Of a stretch of 64,000 bases of DNA, positions 25,101 through 37,100 are shown one piece after another. Within the stretch, counting starts at the first letter, position 1, and every line of letters begins with the position of its first letter. This stretch comes from Paracentrotus lividus (lineage: Eukaryota > Echinodermata > Echinoidea > Camarodonta > Echinidae): assembly GCA_940671915.1 (NCBI GenBank), contig CALNVZ010002974.1:36325308-36389307 (forward strand), given 5' to 3'. Under the pieces are notes generated by a model, which did not search any database, was not told where the DNA came from, and saw only the letters and a program-made list of their open reading frames with translations. The position numbers and the translations under genes are program-made.

Positions 25101-28100
25101 GATAATTTACAATCGTCCCAACATATATATCTTTCACCTCTTAATCCTCCCCAATGACCTATTAATTTTGATAGAAATGGTGTCCTACATGACTCTCATA
25201 TCCAACTATATCACTGATACGGATGGCTGCTGGTCCCAATATTGCTGGATAAACTTCTTCTTCCTTTGTTAGGTTTTTTGGCAATCAGTTATATTTGACT
25301 ATTATCAACAGTGACTTTTCTTCTTATTTATTATTTATTTCTCTCTCTCTTTCATTATTTATTTCTCTCTCTCTTTCTCTCAGATTTTACTGTTTCTTAA
25401 TATTTATTTAAATTGTATTATTTGGATAATATTTCAATGGGTTTTGCATTCATAAAAACATAGAACAAAATAACAGAATTATTTTCTTTATGCTAAATTG
25501 ACAGTGAAAACAATCTAAAAACAACCACTTTTAACTGCCATGTTCCACCTGCACTTGCACTGCAAGGTTGGACTATCTCTCAATTTATTTTATTTTTTTT
25601 TTATTTTTTTTTTTGTGCACATTTTATTAATGAATGCATTCTGTAATAAATGCTATTCCTCTCTTATTTATTTTTTATTTTATTTTTTTTCACTTTGCAG
25701 AACTCTGGAGTACATCATCCCAAGATTCCGTTTCTAGGTCTGGTAGGAGAGAAGATCTCTCAGGTAGCTACCTGCTTTGAGAAATCAGTAATCCTCACAG
25801 AATCAGGCAAGGTAAGTTACCAAATACATCGCAGACTGGACCGGAAGTATTTGCAGACAGCATAAATAGCAAATATTATATTAGTGATGACCATTTATGT
25901 AGTTAATGCGTCAACTTGTTTTGCAAGTTCAAGTTTTGTAATGTTTTATTTAAAAAAGTGAAGGTTAATAGAAGTTTCAAACAAATATCACAAATATGTA
26001 TAGGTACTCCTTGAATGGCTACAAGAGGTTTCTAGGACAACTGCCCTATGAACATATACTTCACCAGAAAAAGAAAAAAATATCTCCTAATTCTCCACCT
26101 GATCCTCTCTCTAATTCTAGGGAGGGGAGAGAGGTTCTTGTCTGGATATGCTTTTTGACACATCTGGGTTACAATACATGGATGTGAAATTCCCCATTGC
26201 CCACATTGGCCCATATCTGCTGTGAAGACTGAGTTTGCATGCGTCGCATTTTGATCGCACAACCGGGCACAATAGCTCTGTACAAACTTGAGACGCATAC
26301 AAACTTAGTCTTCATAGCAGAATATGGGCCATTAGGTTTTAGCACTGGCTATGACGACTATTATTCAAAGACTTCAAGGAAAGGATTGTCTTGCAAAAGT
26401 GAATGTAATACTGAATTACATTTAAAGATAGCAAGCAAAATTCAACTTGTACTACACCAAAGGTTTTTCTCAAGTGACCCTATGTTACGTTCTCCCTCAA
26501 AACCTTTTCATTTATCAAACAGATTGCAACAATGATTGATGAGACACTATCACCCATAGCATCTAGACTTGAGCATCCAGCCACTATCTATCAAGAGTTT
26601 GCTTGTGATAAAGTTGTGTCCATTCATACATGTGCGTTGTACACCTGCACGTGGATGGAGTCTGGACACATCTTCTGGTGGTAAGTCTAGTAGTAAATCT
26701 TATTTTATTTATTTTCATCATTGTGGACAATTGTATTGTAAGAATACATTAACTTCGATGTAAGATATTTGTTACATTGTAACTTCACAATGTTGGCTTA
26801 TTCAGAATCTAGGGTAATAAAACTGCATAATTTCCAAAGAACTATGGATGTTCATAAGATCAAGAAAGATTTATCATCCAGTGATAAAGTACAGAACGTT
26901 ATTCCATTATCAACCACATTGATATATGTCTTGTTTCATGTCTCTGATTTGGCTGATGATTCATTCAAATTACTCGCTTTGCATTCGCATGTTTCACTTA
27001 GGGAAAGAAAGTCCATAGAATATTTCCTTGAGTCCATTTTCTATGTTTATTTATTGAAACATTTAGCGATTGCTCCACAAAATATATTAGCTATATAAAA
27101 GTTAAATGAATGCTTTAAAGAATAGTGGATCTCATTAAAACATAGTTACAATATGCATTAAATTTTCTCTACCAAAATAATTTCATTTAATTCTATTTAT
27201 TTGTGTAGATAGAGATTGAAAAGTAATTGTCATTAGTGACGTATCATTGTTAACATAATTTTTTACTTATCAACACAAAATGAAGAATAGTGCCTCAGAG
27301 GAATGACCTACAATTGTTTTTGGTATATTCAGGGGTGTTCTGCCGTTGGCTATGAGGAGTAAGGTGTTAGAGAAGGCAAGAGATAGAGCTCGAGCCAAGA
27401 AACGTGAAGCTATGTCATCATCATCATTGAGTGCAGGCACACAGGTAAATTCCTTCATTCTTTCCATCTATTGTTTAGGGAGCAAGGATGTATTCACCTA
27501 TGGTGGTATCTCAGTTCGCCAAAACTACTTTGAGACGGATTTGGGACTACTTTGAATCGGCTTGGAGACGATTTTGCCGCGGAGACGTCTCCAGAATGTC
27601 TCTAAAACGTCTCCTCAGTCCCCGCAAAGTTTCATGAGTAACAGGAATCATGGAAACTACTTTGGGACGTTTTGGGGACTACTTTGAGACAGTTATGAAA
27701 ATTGTCGCTGAGACGTCTCTGCGACAGAATAAAATATCAGAAACGTCTCTTATACTTTTCATCCGTCACGGAGACGTCTCCGCAAAATGAGATACCGCCA
27801 TTAGTGTTCTGCATGGGTTTGGAATTGGAGATTAGATTGCTTTGCATGGGTAGTTTGTGGCCCATTCCAGACCTATGCCAGATAAGATAAAGGCTATATT
27901 AATATAAACAAAAGAGTGTTGTAGCGGGTTGTAATAAACACCATGCTAGCTCACCCTCTTCCAGGATATGCTTTGTGGATAACAATGGCCCCGTTTAAAT
28001 AGCATGTGCTGGACCCAGGCTCAACAGGGTATTAAATTAAAATAGACTTTTACACCAAGTAAATGTATCGTGGCTCCGGTATGGACTTTTCCCCTTGATG

Positions 28101-31100
28101 ATGGGTGTAATTTCGGAGAAAAAAAGAAGATGATACAATGTACATGTTTTTATTTTATTTATTTGTGGGGGTATTTTTTTTAGGCTGTAAAAATGATGAT
28201 AAATCATAAATCAACCTTATCATATTCAAAATCCTTCTTTGGGTGGTTAATGAGGCATTCCTTCAATTTTGCACCTTATAAATATAGTACAATTTATCCT
28301 AAAACTCATGAATCTCTCTTTTGTACATGGATGTTTCACTAGGTAAGATGTATAATGTAAACTTAGAATTTTATATTTCACATAAAACAAAATCATGTTT
28401 TAAGTAACGTTTATTCATTTTTTATATTCAACCCTTCAGCAGACAATTTATGTATAATATCATAACAGACATCCGTGCTGACATTTATTTAATATTGATT
28501 TCATAGGTTTGCTTGCGTAGCTGCCCCATGTACCACTGTGGTGCGCTGGCTTTCAATGTCAAGAGTGCTCCACCCCGAGTTGGTCAACTGATGGATACCG
28601 CCTGGCACCTGACTGATACCTGTAGGTTCCGCATACGCCGCTCTTCCCTGGACCTCGGTGACACCACCACCAACACCAGCGGTACCCCTGCCAACTCAGC
28701 TGGTGTCCCCCCTGCAAACCGTATGGACACCAAGGAGGAATCGAAGGGAGATGGGGGTAAAGCTGATGCTAGAGGAGATGCGAAGACCGACCGACTTGAT
28801 GTCAAACAAGAAATGGGACCACCACCGTCCCCTGCATCCACTAGCAGCGATGTTTCTATAGTGTCTAGTCCAGCGGCTCATAGTAGGTGTTCTTGTGCAT
28901 TTTCAAGGATTTTAAGGTTATTTGAAGTATCAAGGGATTGAAGCGAAGTGAAGATAGTCAGTTGTCTCACGATGTCCAAAGTTTGACATCGTGAGACAAT
29001 TGATTATCTTCCCTTCGCTTCATTGATTCCACCACGATGATTAATATCTTTAAACTATAAAGGGATTTTAGAACATAAATTTTAATAAAGATGTAAAATT
29101 ACCTTTGATAAATGAGATAAAATGGTGAGTAAAGAAAAAAGAATGATGTACTGATTGTTTCTTAAATCTTTGTCATTTGCAATAAACTGTAGAAGATTTT
29201 TCTTACAATATTATTTACTTACTTGGATCTACCTAAATGTTGAATATTAATGCTAAAGCTTATCACCCCCCCCCCCCCTCATCATATGGGGTAGTCTCTA
29301 GCAGGGTGGAAACTTTAGTGGATCGTTAGCTCTGCTAATCAAAATTCTTTAAATTCAATTTAAATTTCAGGGAGAGGATCCAAGCGCCCCTTATCGTCTC
29401 CAGCCAGGGAGGTGGAGAAGAATGACATAGAGGTTTGGGCACTCACTGATGTGGTCTTTGTGGAAGATATACGCTCAGCTCCAATTGGAAAGGTCGTGAA
29501 GGTAAGTTAAACCTGTCACACAGACATGACTGACCCCATGCCAACAAAAATCTCATCCAAACTTTTATTCCAAGAGATTTGGTACATTTTGGAATGGATT
29601 TTATTGGTTTATTTAGAAGTGATGTCTAAATTTTTTTGTTTGGGTGTAAAGCAAATATAGACTTAGTTCTTCCCCAATTATAATGGAGAAGTGATCCAAT
29701 ATTTTTGCTGGGCTTCATCTCCTTGAAGAGAAAGGGTTAAGATTTTTTTTAAAATTTTCTTTTGATCAGGTTTTAATGTTTGATGTATAGTTTTGGGGCT
29801 TGGGTTAGGAATTTGTTATAAATTGGCAATAGAAGTACTACCGTCAGAGCATATGTGGTCTTATAAATGAACTTGGGAACATCACAATGTAAACCAACCA
29901 CATTATGATCCAAACCATAATCATATTTGATTTGTTTTAGGTTGATGGTGCGTATGCTGCAGTGAAGTTTCCCTCTCTAGAATCAAGCTCCGATCCTTTA
30001 GCGGATGTTGATACATTCCTACAAGACTGTAGATTGCTTCGCAAAGATGAACTTCAGGTATTTTTTTTCTTTATCATTATCGATTAAAATCTGCTTTTCT
30101 TGTATAAACTGTACAGTGAACCCATTAAAATGAAGCTAATACCCTGTTTCTTTCTTAGCATTAGGTATATAAAACTTTCAGTTTCCAATGGAAAGTTATA
30201 AGAAACATTACTTTGAAATATCAGAGTTTCTTTATTCAGTTAGCAAATACATGTGTGAACTGAAGTGCAATGTTCCAGCATGGAATCCAGATTAATTTAA
30301 TTTTGTTATACCTTGTTTATATTCAAGGTTCATACGAGTCATGGAAAACCTGGAAAGTTGTGGGATTTCGCTATCTTGTGTTTCAAGCCTTGAAAGTCAT
30401 GGAAAATCTATTTTTCCATTGAAAAGTCATGGAATATCAATATTCAATTTATGTAGCCGAGAGCATTGAGAATCCCAGAGCGTCGTGTGTCCTAGGCAAG
30501 TTCTGGTTCCCAGACATCTTGGTGCAAAATTCTTTGAAAAGCTGTCGAAAGGTCATGAAAAAGTCATGGAATTCTTTATTGAATGGTCATGGAAAGTCAT
30601 GGAATTTAACTTCCAAAAAAGTGTATGAACCCTGAAATTTCTATGATGTCTCTGCCGTAAAAGGTTTGCAAGGAGACTATGAAGCAGGCATTTTTATGTG
30701 TGTGTCTGTGCGGTGATAAAACCATATATCTCAAAAATGTCAGGAGAGCGAAAAAGACATGTCGGCCAACGCACTATAATATATGGGATTGCCTTTTCTT
30801 TTACCCCCTGTAGTGGCTTCAGTTTTGGGGTAAGAGTGCTGGGATTTGGACAGGACTTTACTTGAATGATTTGAATGATTACCTGGAGATAATCAGATAA
30901 TCAACCAAAATCTGAAATAAAAGGTTTTATCACCCTCACAGATGAAGTTTTCTTCTTCTCTGTCAACTTTTTCTCAAAGTCATTTCAATTTATGAAAATT
31001 ATTCAAAAAGTCACAAAAATGCTTCTCCAATAACAGAACATTCTTGTTTTTATTTGATATCTTGCTTTTAGATTGTGAAGCAGGGTTCAGGACCTAAGGT

Positions 31101-34100
31101 GCCAGATTGTTTCCAGCGAACACCCAAGAAACTCAATGTCCCTTCTAACGGACAGATACTGGCTGTATCTGTTGACTTCAGAGGTACAGTAGGAATATTA
31201 GTATTAGAAAATGGTATACTTAATCTCATGTAACAGTCATATTAAATGAGCTCAATAAAATCTTATTGAAACTGAAAACAGTCTCGTGAGACAATTCATT
31301 TCATTTCATTTCATTTATTTATTACGTCCAAAGCTAAGTACAATGGAAATTTTATTCATTCGCATATAAAACAAAAACAATACAAGAAATACAAACATGA
31401 CAATTCAAATAGCAAATACAAACAAAAAAATTGCACGTGGTGCCAAAATCCAACACTTGTGTCGCGGGAAGACCTCGCCCAAAGTGCGGTCCCCCCGCAA
31501 CACCTGCAAATTTTTTGTACAATTATAAGATCTGTGTTGATTATGATATTCATTTACATGATATTTATTTATTAACATGCATACTGTACTTCATCACAAT
31601 CCATTTTAGAGTAAGCTGCCTTGTTACACACAGCATCTTAGCATTAAAAGCATTAAAGTGTTAACAATGGACCCTATACACACAAATCCCCCATACTATA
31701 ACATGGACCCCAAGTGAAAAAGTTAGTGTGGAGCCCTGACATGTCATTTACAAATGAACATCATATTTCTTAAAGAGGCACAATCCATTTTTCATTGAAT
31801 TGCATACTTTTGCTTCATTCCATATAATTTAAGATGATCCATAAGATGACTCCAATGAGGAGATGAAATTCCCCCCCCCCCAAAAAAAAGGATAAAATTA
31901 TAAAAAGTAGACCATTTTAATACAGAAGTAATGTATATTACCAAAAGGGACCAAGTCCACAGAAAGAAAAACAATGAAATTTTTTTGGGGAAAATTTAAT
32001 TCTTAAGTTTTATTTTTATTCTTAAGTTATGATTAAAATGATCCAAGGCATGATCATGATCATTGTTACAAATTTGAAGTTATAGTGGTCAAGGGAAAGT
32101 GGTAAGTTATTTATTGAAAAATAAGCAAAATTGGATCTTGCCCCTTTTGGAAATAAATTCTCAAAAATTCAATGGTTGTATTTTGTCTTTCAGGTGTCCA
32201 TGTCCTAGTCAAGGTGAAGTCAGAGCTCCTGTACCAGCTGTATGAGCTATGTTCCAGCAGACCTACGACCGAGAGTCCATTTCCAACTGACACCAATTCT
32301 TTCATGGGAAAGAGTATTGATAACATCAGACTACATAACCCTGGCAAGGTAAAGAGTAAATGTATTTCATGACGAGAACACTCATTCAACCCTATCTTTT
32401 TTATTTTTATTTTCTTTCTTTTTTTTTTCTTTTTTTTTTATAGATGGGACATTAATTATAATTATGGCATTACCATTCAATCAGAATTGGTTACTTGACC
32501 TTAATCAAATCACAAAAACATTTATCAAACTTGAAGCAATCATCTGCAAATTCATTCCACTTTGTATCAGAGATAAAAATTTGTCACGAAGCATTTTGAT
32601 TCTCTTTGTAGTTTTAAGTGATTGATCCCATGTGTCATTTTGTTGTCTTGCCCAATTTTGCGAGCACTATGATAGTCTTTGCAACACCTTAATGTTTTAC
32701 ATTCATTCAGGACTCTGTGACCCTTCTACAAGATGGTAACAACACACTGTATCCCTTGGCTAAGACAGCTACTGTGACTATCAGAGATCCTAACTGGGTA
32801 GATCTTCCACCCATACGCAGTCTGAGTATCGGTGTGCACCATCTTCCTCATCCTGGAATGTCTACTAACATCAAGAGCAAAGCTGCTATCATGGTCATGG
32901 CTATAGAGGTATGTCTATACTTCTTTATTGTCAACATAATAATTATCTCGCCATAAATATTGGTCAAAAATTCATCACAGGATAAATGATAGTTTGGCCC
33001 ATCAATTACCCAAACAGAATAGTGTGTTGCACTGTGCAGATATTTTCATTTATCACATAGCTCTGTCACCAAATTATCTATGAATAAACAATGCTTTATC
33101 CAGATTATTTGTAAAAATAAAATTTGGAACTAACTTTTCTGAATATGTGACGGGAACATTACATTTATTGATTATGATGCATCCCTCTCAGAAATATGAA
33201 CAATAAAAGAATCGTCTAGAAGTCTACTACAGACAGATACATGTACACTTCAATGATAATAATCACTTGATGACCCAATTTTGTTTTCTTCATCTATAGT
33301 TACTTATGAATATTATTGTGTTTATTAACCATGAGTGTTACATTATGAGTCTGTTTTTATAATGACCTGTTCTCATTTTTTTGTCATACACAGAACCAGC
33401 TGTTGATGCCTCATGTACTGAGATGTGATTATGAAGCAGTCTCTCATTTCCTTAGCAACCTTCAGCTAGAACCAAGTAAGTCTTTCTCCTCAAGGATAAA
33501 ACTATTTGGCTCAAAACCATCTCTTATTTTATGAGCTCTTGAGGAATAGTTACCAATATAGTAAGCTGTTGAGGTTACTTGCTCCTGCATCAGCTGGATA
33601 ATTTTATTGAATAATAGAGGCCCCTGCCTGAGAACAGTACATGAATACTGATGGGGTTGATGTAAGTGAATGAATAAATAATACGCAATGGGCCCTTGTA
33701 ACATTGCAATTATCTTTGACTTTATAACCTTTTATTGATTTGTATCAATTTGCTAGTTCAATTCCTTAAATAAAATGCACAGAGTAGCACTTTGATTTGA
33801 TTTTTGCTTCAGCTTGATGTTTTAACTCGGAGGTAGCTTTTCGCAAGATAACATTATGAAAAAGGGTTTATTGTCCTTGAATGAATATATTTGGAAAGAC
33901 TTGGTCTGGAACTTGCAAAATGTTGGTTAAAGGAGCAGAATGTATGTAGATGAAGAATGGCAGAGTTTCCATCTTGATAAATCACAGTAGTACATGAACA
34001 ATGGTTTATTTTAAGAACCTTTCCCATTGTAATTTTTGTTATTTTGTTATAGATCCAGCAGTGAAGGAGCAGAAGCTACAGCACCTAGTTGAGGAGAGAT

Positions 34101-37100
34101 GTGACGGAGGGAGGAATGTCTTTCATGCTTGTGTCAGTCTATGTAGACCACTGTCAAACCAAACCAACAACTCTACCACTGGTATGACATTTATGCCATC
34201 CCCGAACATACATAATTAGTATATATTATAAGCTGATGAGTGTTGATTTATTTGAACTCCCTGCTATGAGATGGAAGTCGTTGAGGAGAGGTGCAATTGA
34301 GGGAGGAGTCATCTTCATGCTTATTTCTGTCTTTGTAGATCACCCTCTAAACAAGTCAACAACTCCACCTTTACATGTTCTTTGCAATAATTGTATGAAT
34401 TTTTTTTTTTTGGGGGGGGGATTGGACAAAAGAAAGAAGATTCTTACTTTGCCGACAGGAAGTCTGGTAGCTTTTCAGTGAGTGCTGCAGCTTCACAGAG
34501 CAGACGTAGAATGCTGTGAGCATTGCTCCTGCGTTCCTCTGGTGTCAAGGCTACGGCTTTGGTTGTAAGGACATACTGGTGTGCTAGGGATGGTGGGTTA
34601 CTAGCCAATGAGCTGGAGATCCACCCACGTGTGCCGGGGTGCTTCCCAGACTCAAGTTATCTTCATCTTGATCTGTAGAATCAAATCTTTTATATTATCT
34701 ATTAACCAACAATGAATACAGATCCATTTCATGACATTTCTTCTGAAGTGCAATCATCTGATAAAGAGATTTGAGATACACAGCTTTCGTAAAACTTTTC
34801 GACCATATTTGGATCAAGTGCTGCATTTTACTTTTTTGTACTTTTTTCACTATCTTATTACAATCAAGAAACTAAGATTCTTATAGACAAAATCTCATAG
34901 TAACTTTTAAATTATTTGTTGGCCGGCAGGATTTTGCCCTGCATTCATGCAAATCGATCATATCCAGGGCTTCATTTACCAACTTTGAATAATTAAAAAT
35001 ACAACTGAAAATTCAATATTTCTCAAAAGGCTATTGGTGCACAAAGTTGAACTGCAAAGACCAATACTTTGGATGAAACCAAAGTTATTTACCTCAATTC
35101 AGTACGAATACAGGATCAGGGGTGTTTCATCAGGTCTTTCATAAAGTTACTAATGACTTTCATATGACAGAACTGTTCTTGAGTGCTACACACTAATCAC
35201 ATTCTCAATCATTTAGCGCACAAGAACTGATCAATGTCATTCCTAAAGTTGTATGTAACGTACAAACGACTTGATGTAAACACCACCCTATATTACTGTG
35301 CATATTTTCTACCCATTATATAAATCCTGATGGTGTCTGTGAGGCCAGCTGAGGTGTAGGATAAGGAGCGTTGTGGAAGAAGGTGAGGAAGCTGAATCTC
35401 TACCCTCCTCACCAGGTAAATACCACTTACACGGTTCCCAGCGGTTTGAGCCAGAGCTGCTGCTGCTACTACGTCCCATCACATCACGCCATACCATACT
35501 CATATTATGAAAAGAAAGATTAAGATAATTAATGAAGAGGAGATATACTTGCTTGCTTCTGTCCATTTTTTCGGGTCACTACATTATGTCATATTAGACC
35601 AATCCATTGTCTATTATCTACTTTGTCTATCACCATGTGGTCAATTCCAGTTAACAAACTTGAAATAAACCAAATACTCATTTGCGGCATTAGACGAAAA
35701 TCCCAATTAGACATATTGGCCATTAAGTCGAATAAACCAATAGCCAAGTGCGTCATTTAGACCAAGTATGTATCAGACCAAATTGTTAGTAGACCAAATG
35801 GCGTTAGCCATGTGGTATTAGACAAACTGTTAGACCAAGTGGATTATAAAACAAAATGAACTTACGCATGTGAGCTTGGGCCCACTGCTGAAGCATAGCC
35901 GCTCCTGCTATTGCATTGCTCAGTGTGTGGAGTTGCATTGCATAACATCTTAGCTCGACTGCCTCACCTCAGACTCAACTGTAGCCTAGGCTGCTAGATT
36001 CTGTTAGGTCAAAGGTCAGATTTATAATCAAAGTCACATGGTTTGTTTCTTGATTTTTTCTAAATTTGGTGGGACACGAAAGTTTGAAAAACCAATTGAT
36101 AAGTTTACACATTTGAGATCACGGTAACAACTTTTCCATGTGTGTTTACAGACGCATAGTTGAAAATACACACACCCCCATCTCTCTCTNNNNNNNNNNN
36201 NNNNNNNNNNNNNNNNNNNNNNNNNNNNNNNNNNNNNNNNNNNNNNNNNNNNNNNNNNNNNNNNNNNNNNNNNNNNNNNNNNNNNNNNNNNNNNNNNNNN
36301 NNNNNNNNNNNNNNNNNNNNNNNNNNNNNNNNNNNNNNNNNNNNNNNNNNNNNNNNNNNNNNNNNNNNNNNNNNNNNNNNNNNNNNNNNNNNNNNNNNNN
36401 NNNNNNNNNNNNNNNNNNNNNNNNNNNNNNNNNNNNNNNNNNNNNNNNNNNAAATGATGTTGCATAATAATATATTTTGTTTGGGTGATTAGATATTTAC
36501 ATGACTTTGGAGGGGGTGGGGGATCAAATCATAGGGTTAGGTTTGTGATTCAGTTTCTTGTTTACATTTGAGGGCTAGTTATGGGTCTAATGTCGAGAAC
36601 AGTGTAGCAGTGATGAGTTGACCATGTAGCAATTGTCTCAAGACCCTGTGTCATACTACCAACCTCTATTCAGTGCACACTATGTCATTTTGTGTTTAGA
36701 ATATATGGAATTTTGCACCGTGCACCCCACAATATATTATCTTTCAATTTTGACACTCCTAAAGTATTAAAGAACAATGGTCTCTAGTATGAGGTCTTTG
36801 TGTTTGTTTCAGGTATTCGAATATTAATTAAGTATTATAAAAGTTGATTTGAAACTAATTTTGCTTTATTTACATGTTTACAGAGACTCTCATGGCAACA
36901 CGCCTTTCATGGCCGCTGTCAAGCTCCGTGCCTACTCCGTCGCCCTGACCATCTTTGACACCACCGAGAACCTTGCTTCCCGCCGACGCCCTCTCACACG
37001 CACCCAACCTAGCAGTAGCAGCAGCCTGGGTGGGGGAGGTAGCCAGAAGAGAGAAGAGCAGCCAGCTAGTTTCAATAAGGAGCTGTTTGAATCGATGGTG

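Noticed and set aside
34236-34481. 81-codon frame downstream of exon 20 as an alternative exon
   Set aside because: It is out of frame with the UBR5 similarity of the decayed exon copy, and the similarity frame contains a stop.
36034-36492. Open frames spanning the N run
   Set aside because: They consist largely of undetermined bases and are gap artefacts.
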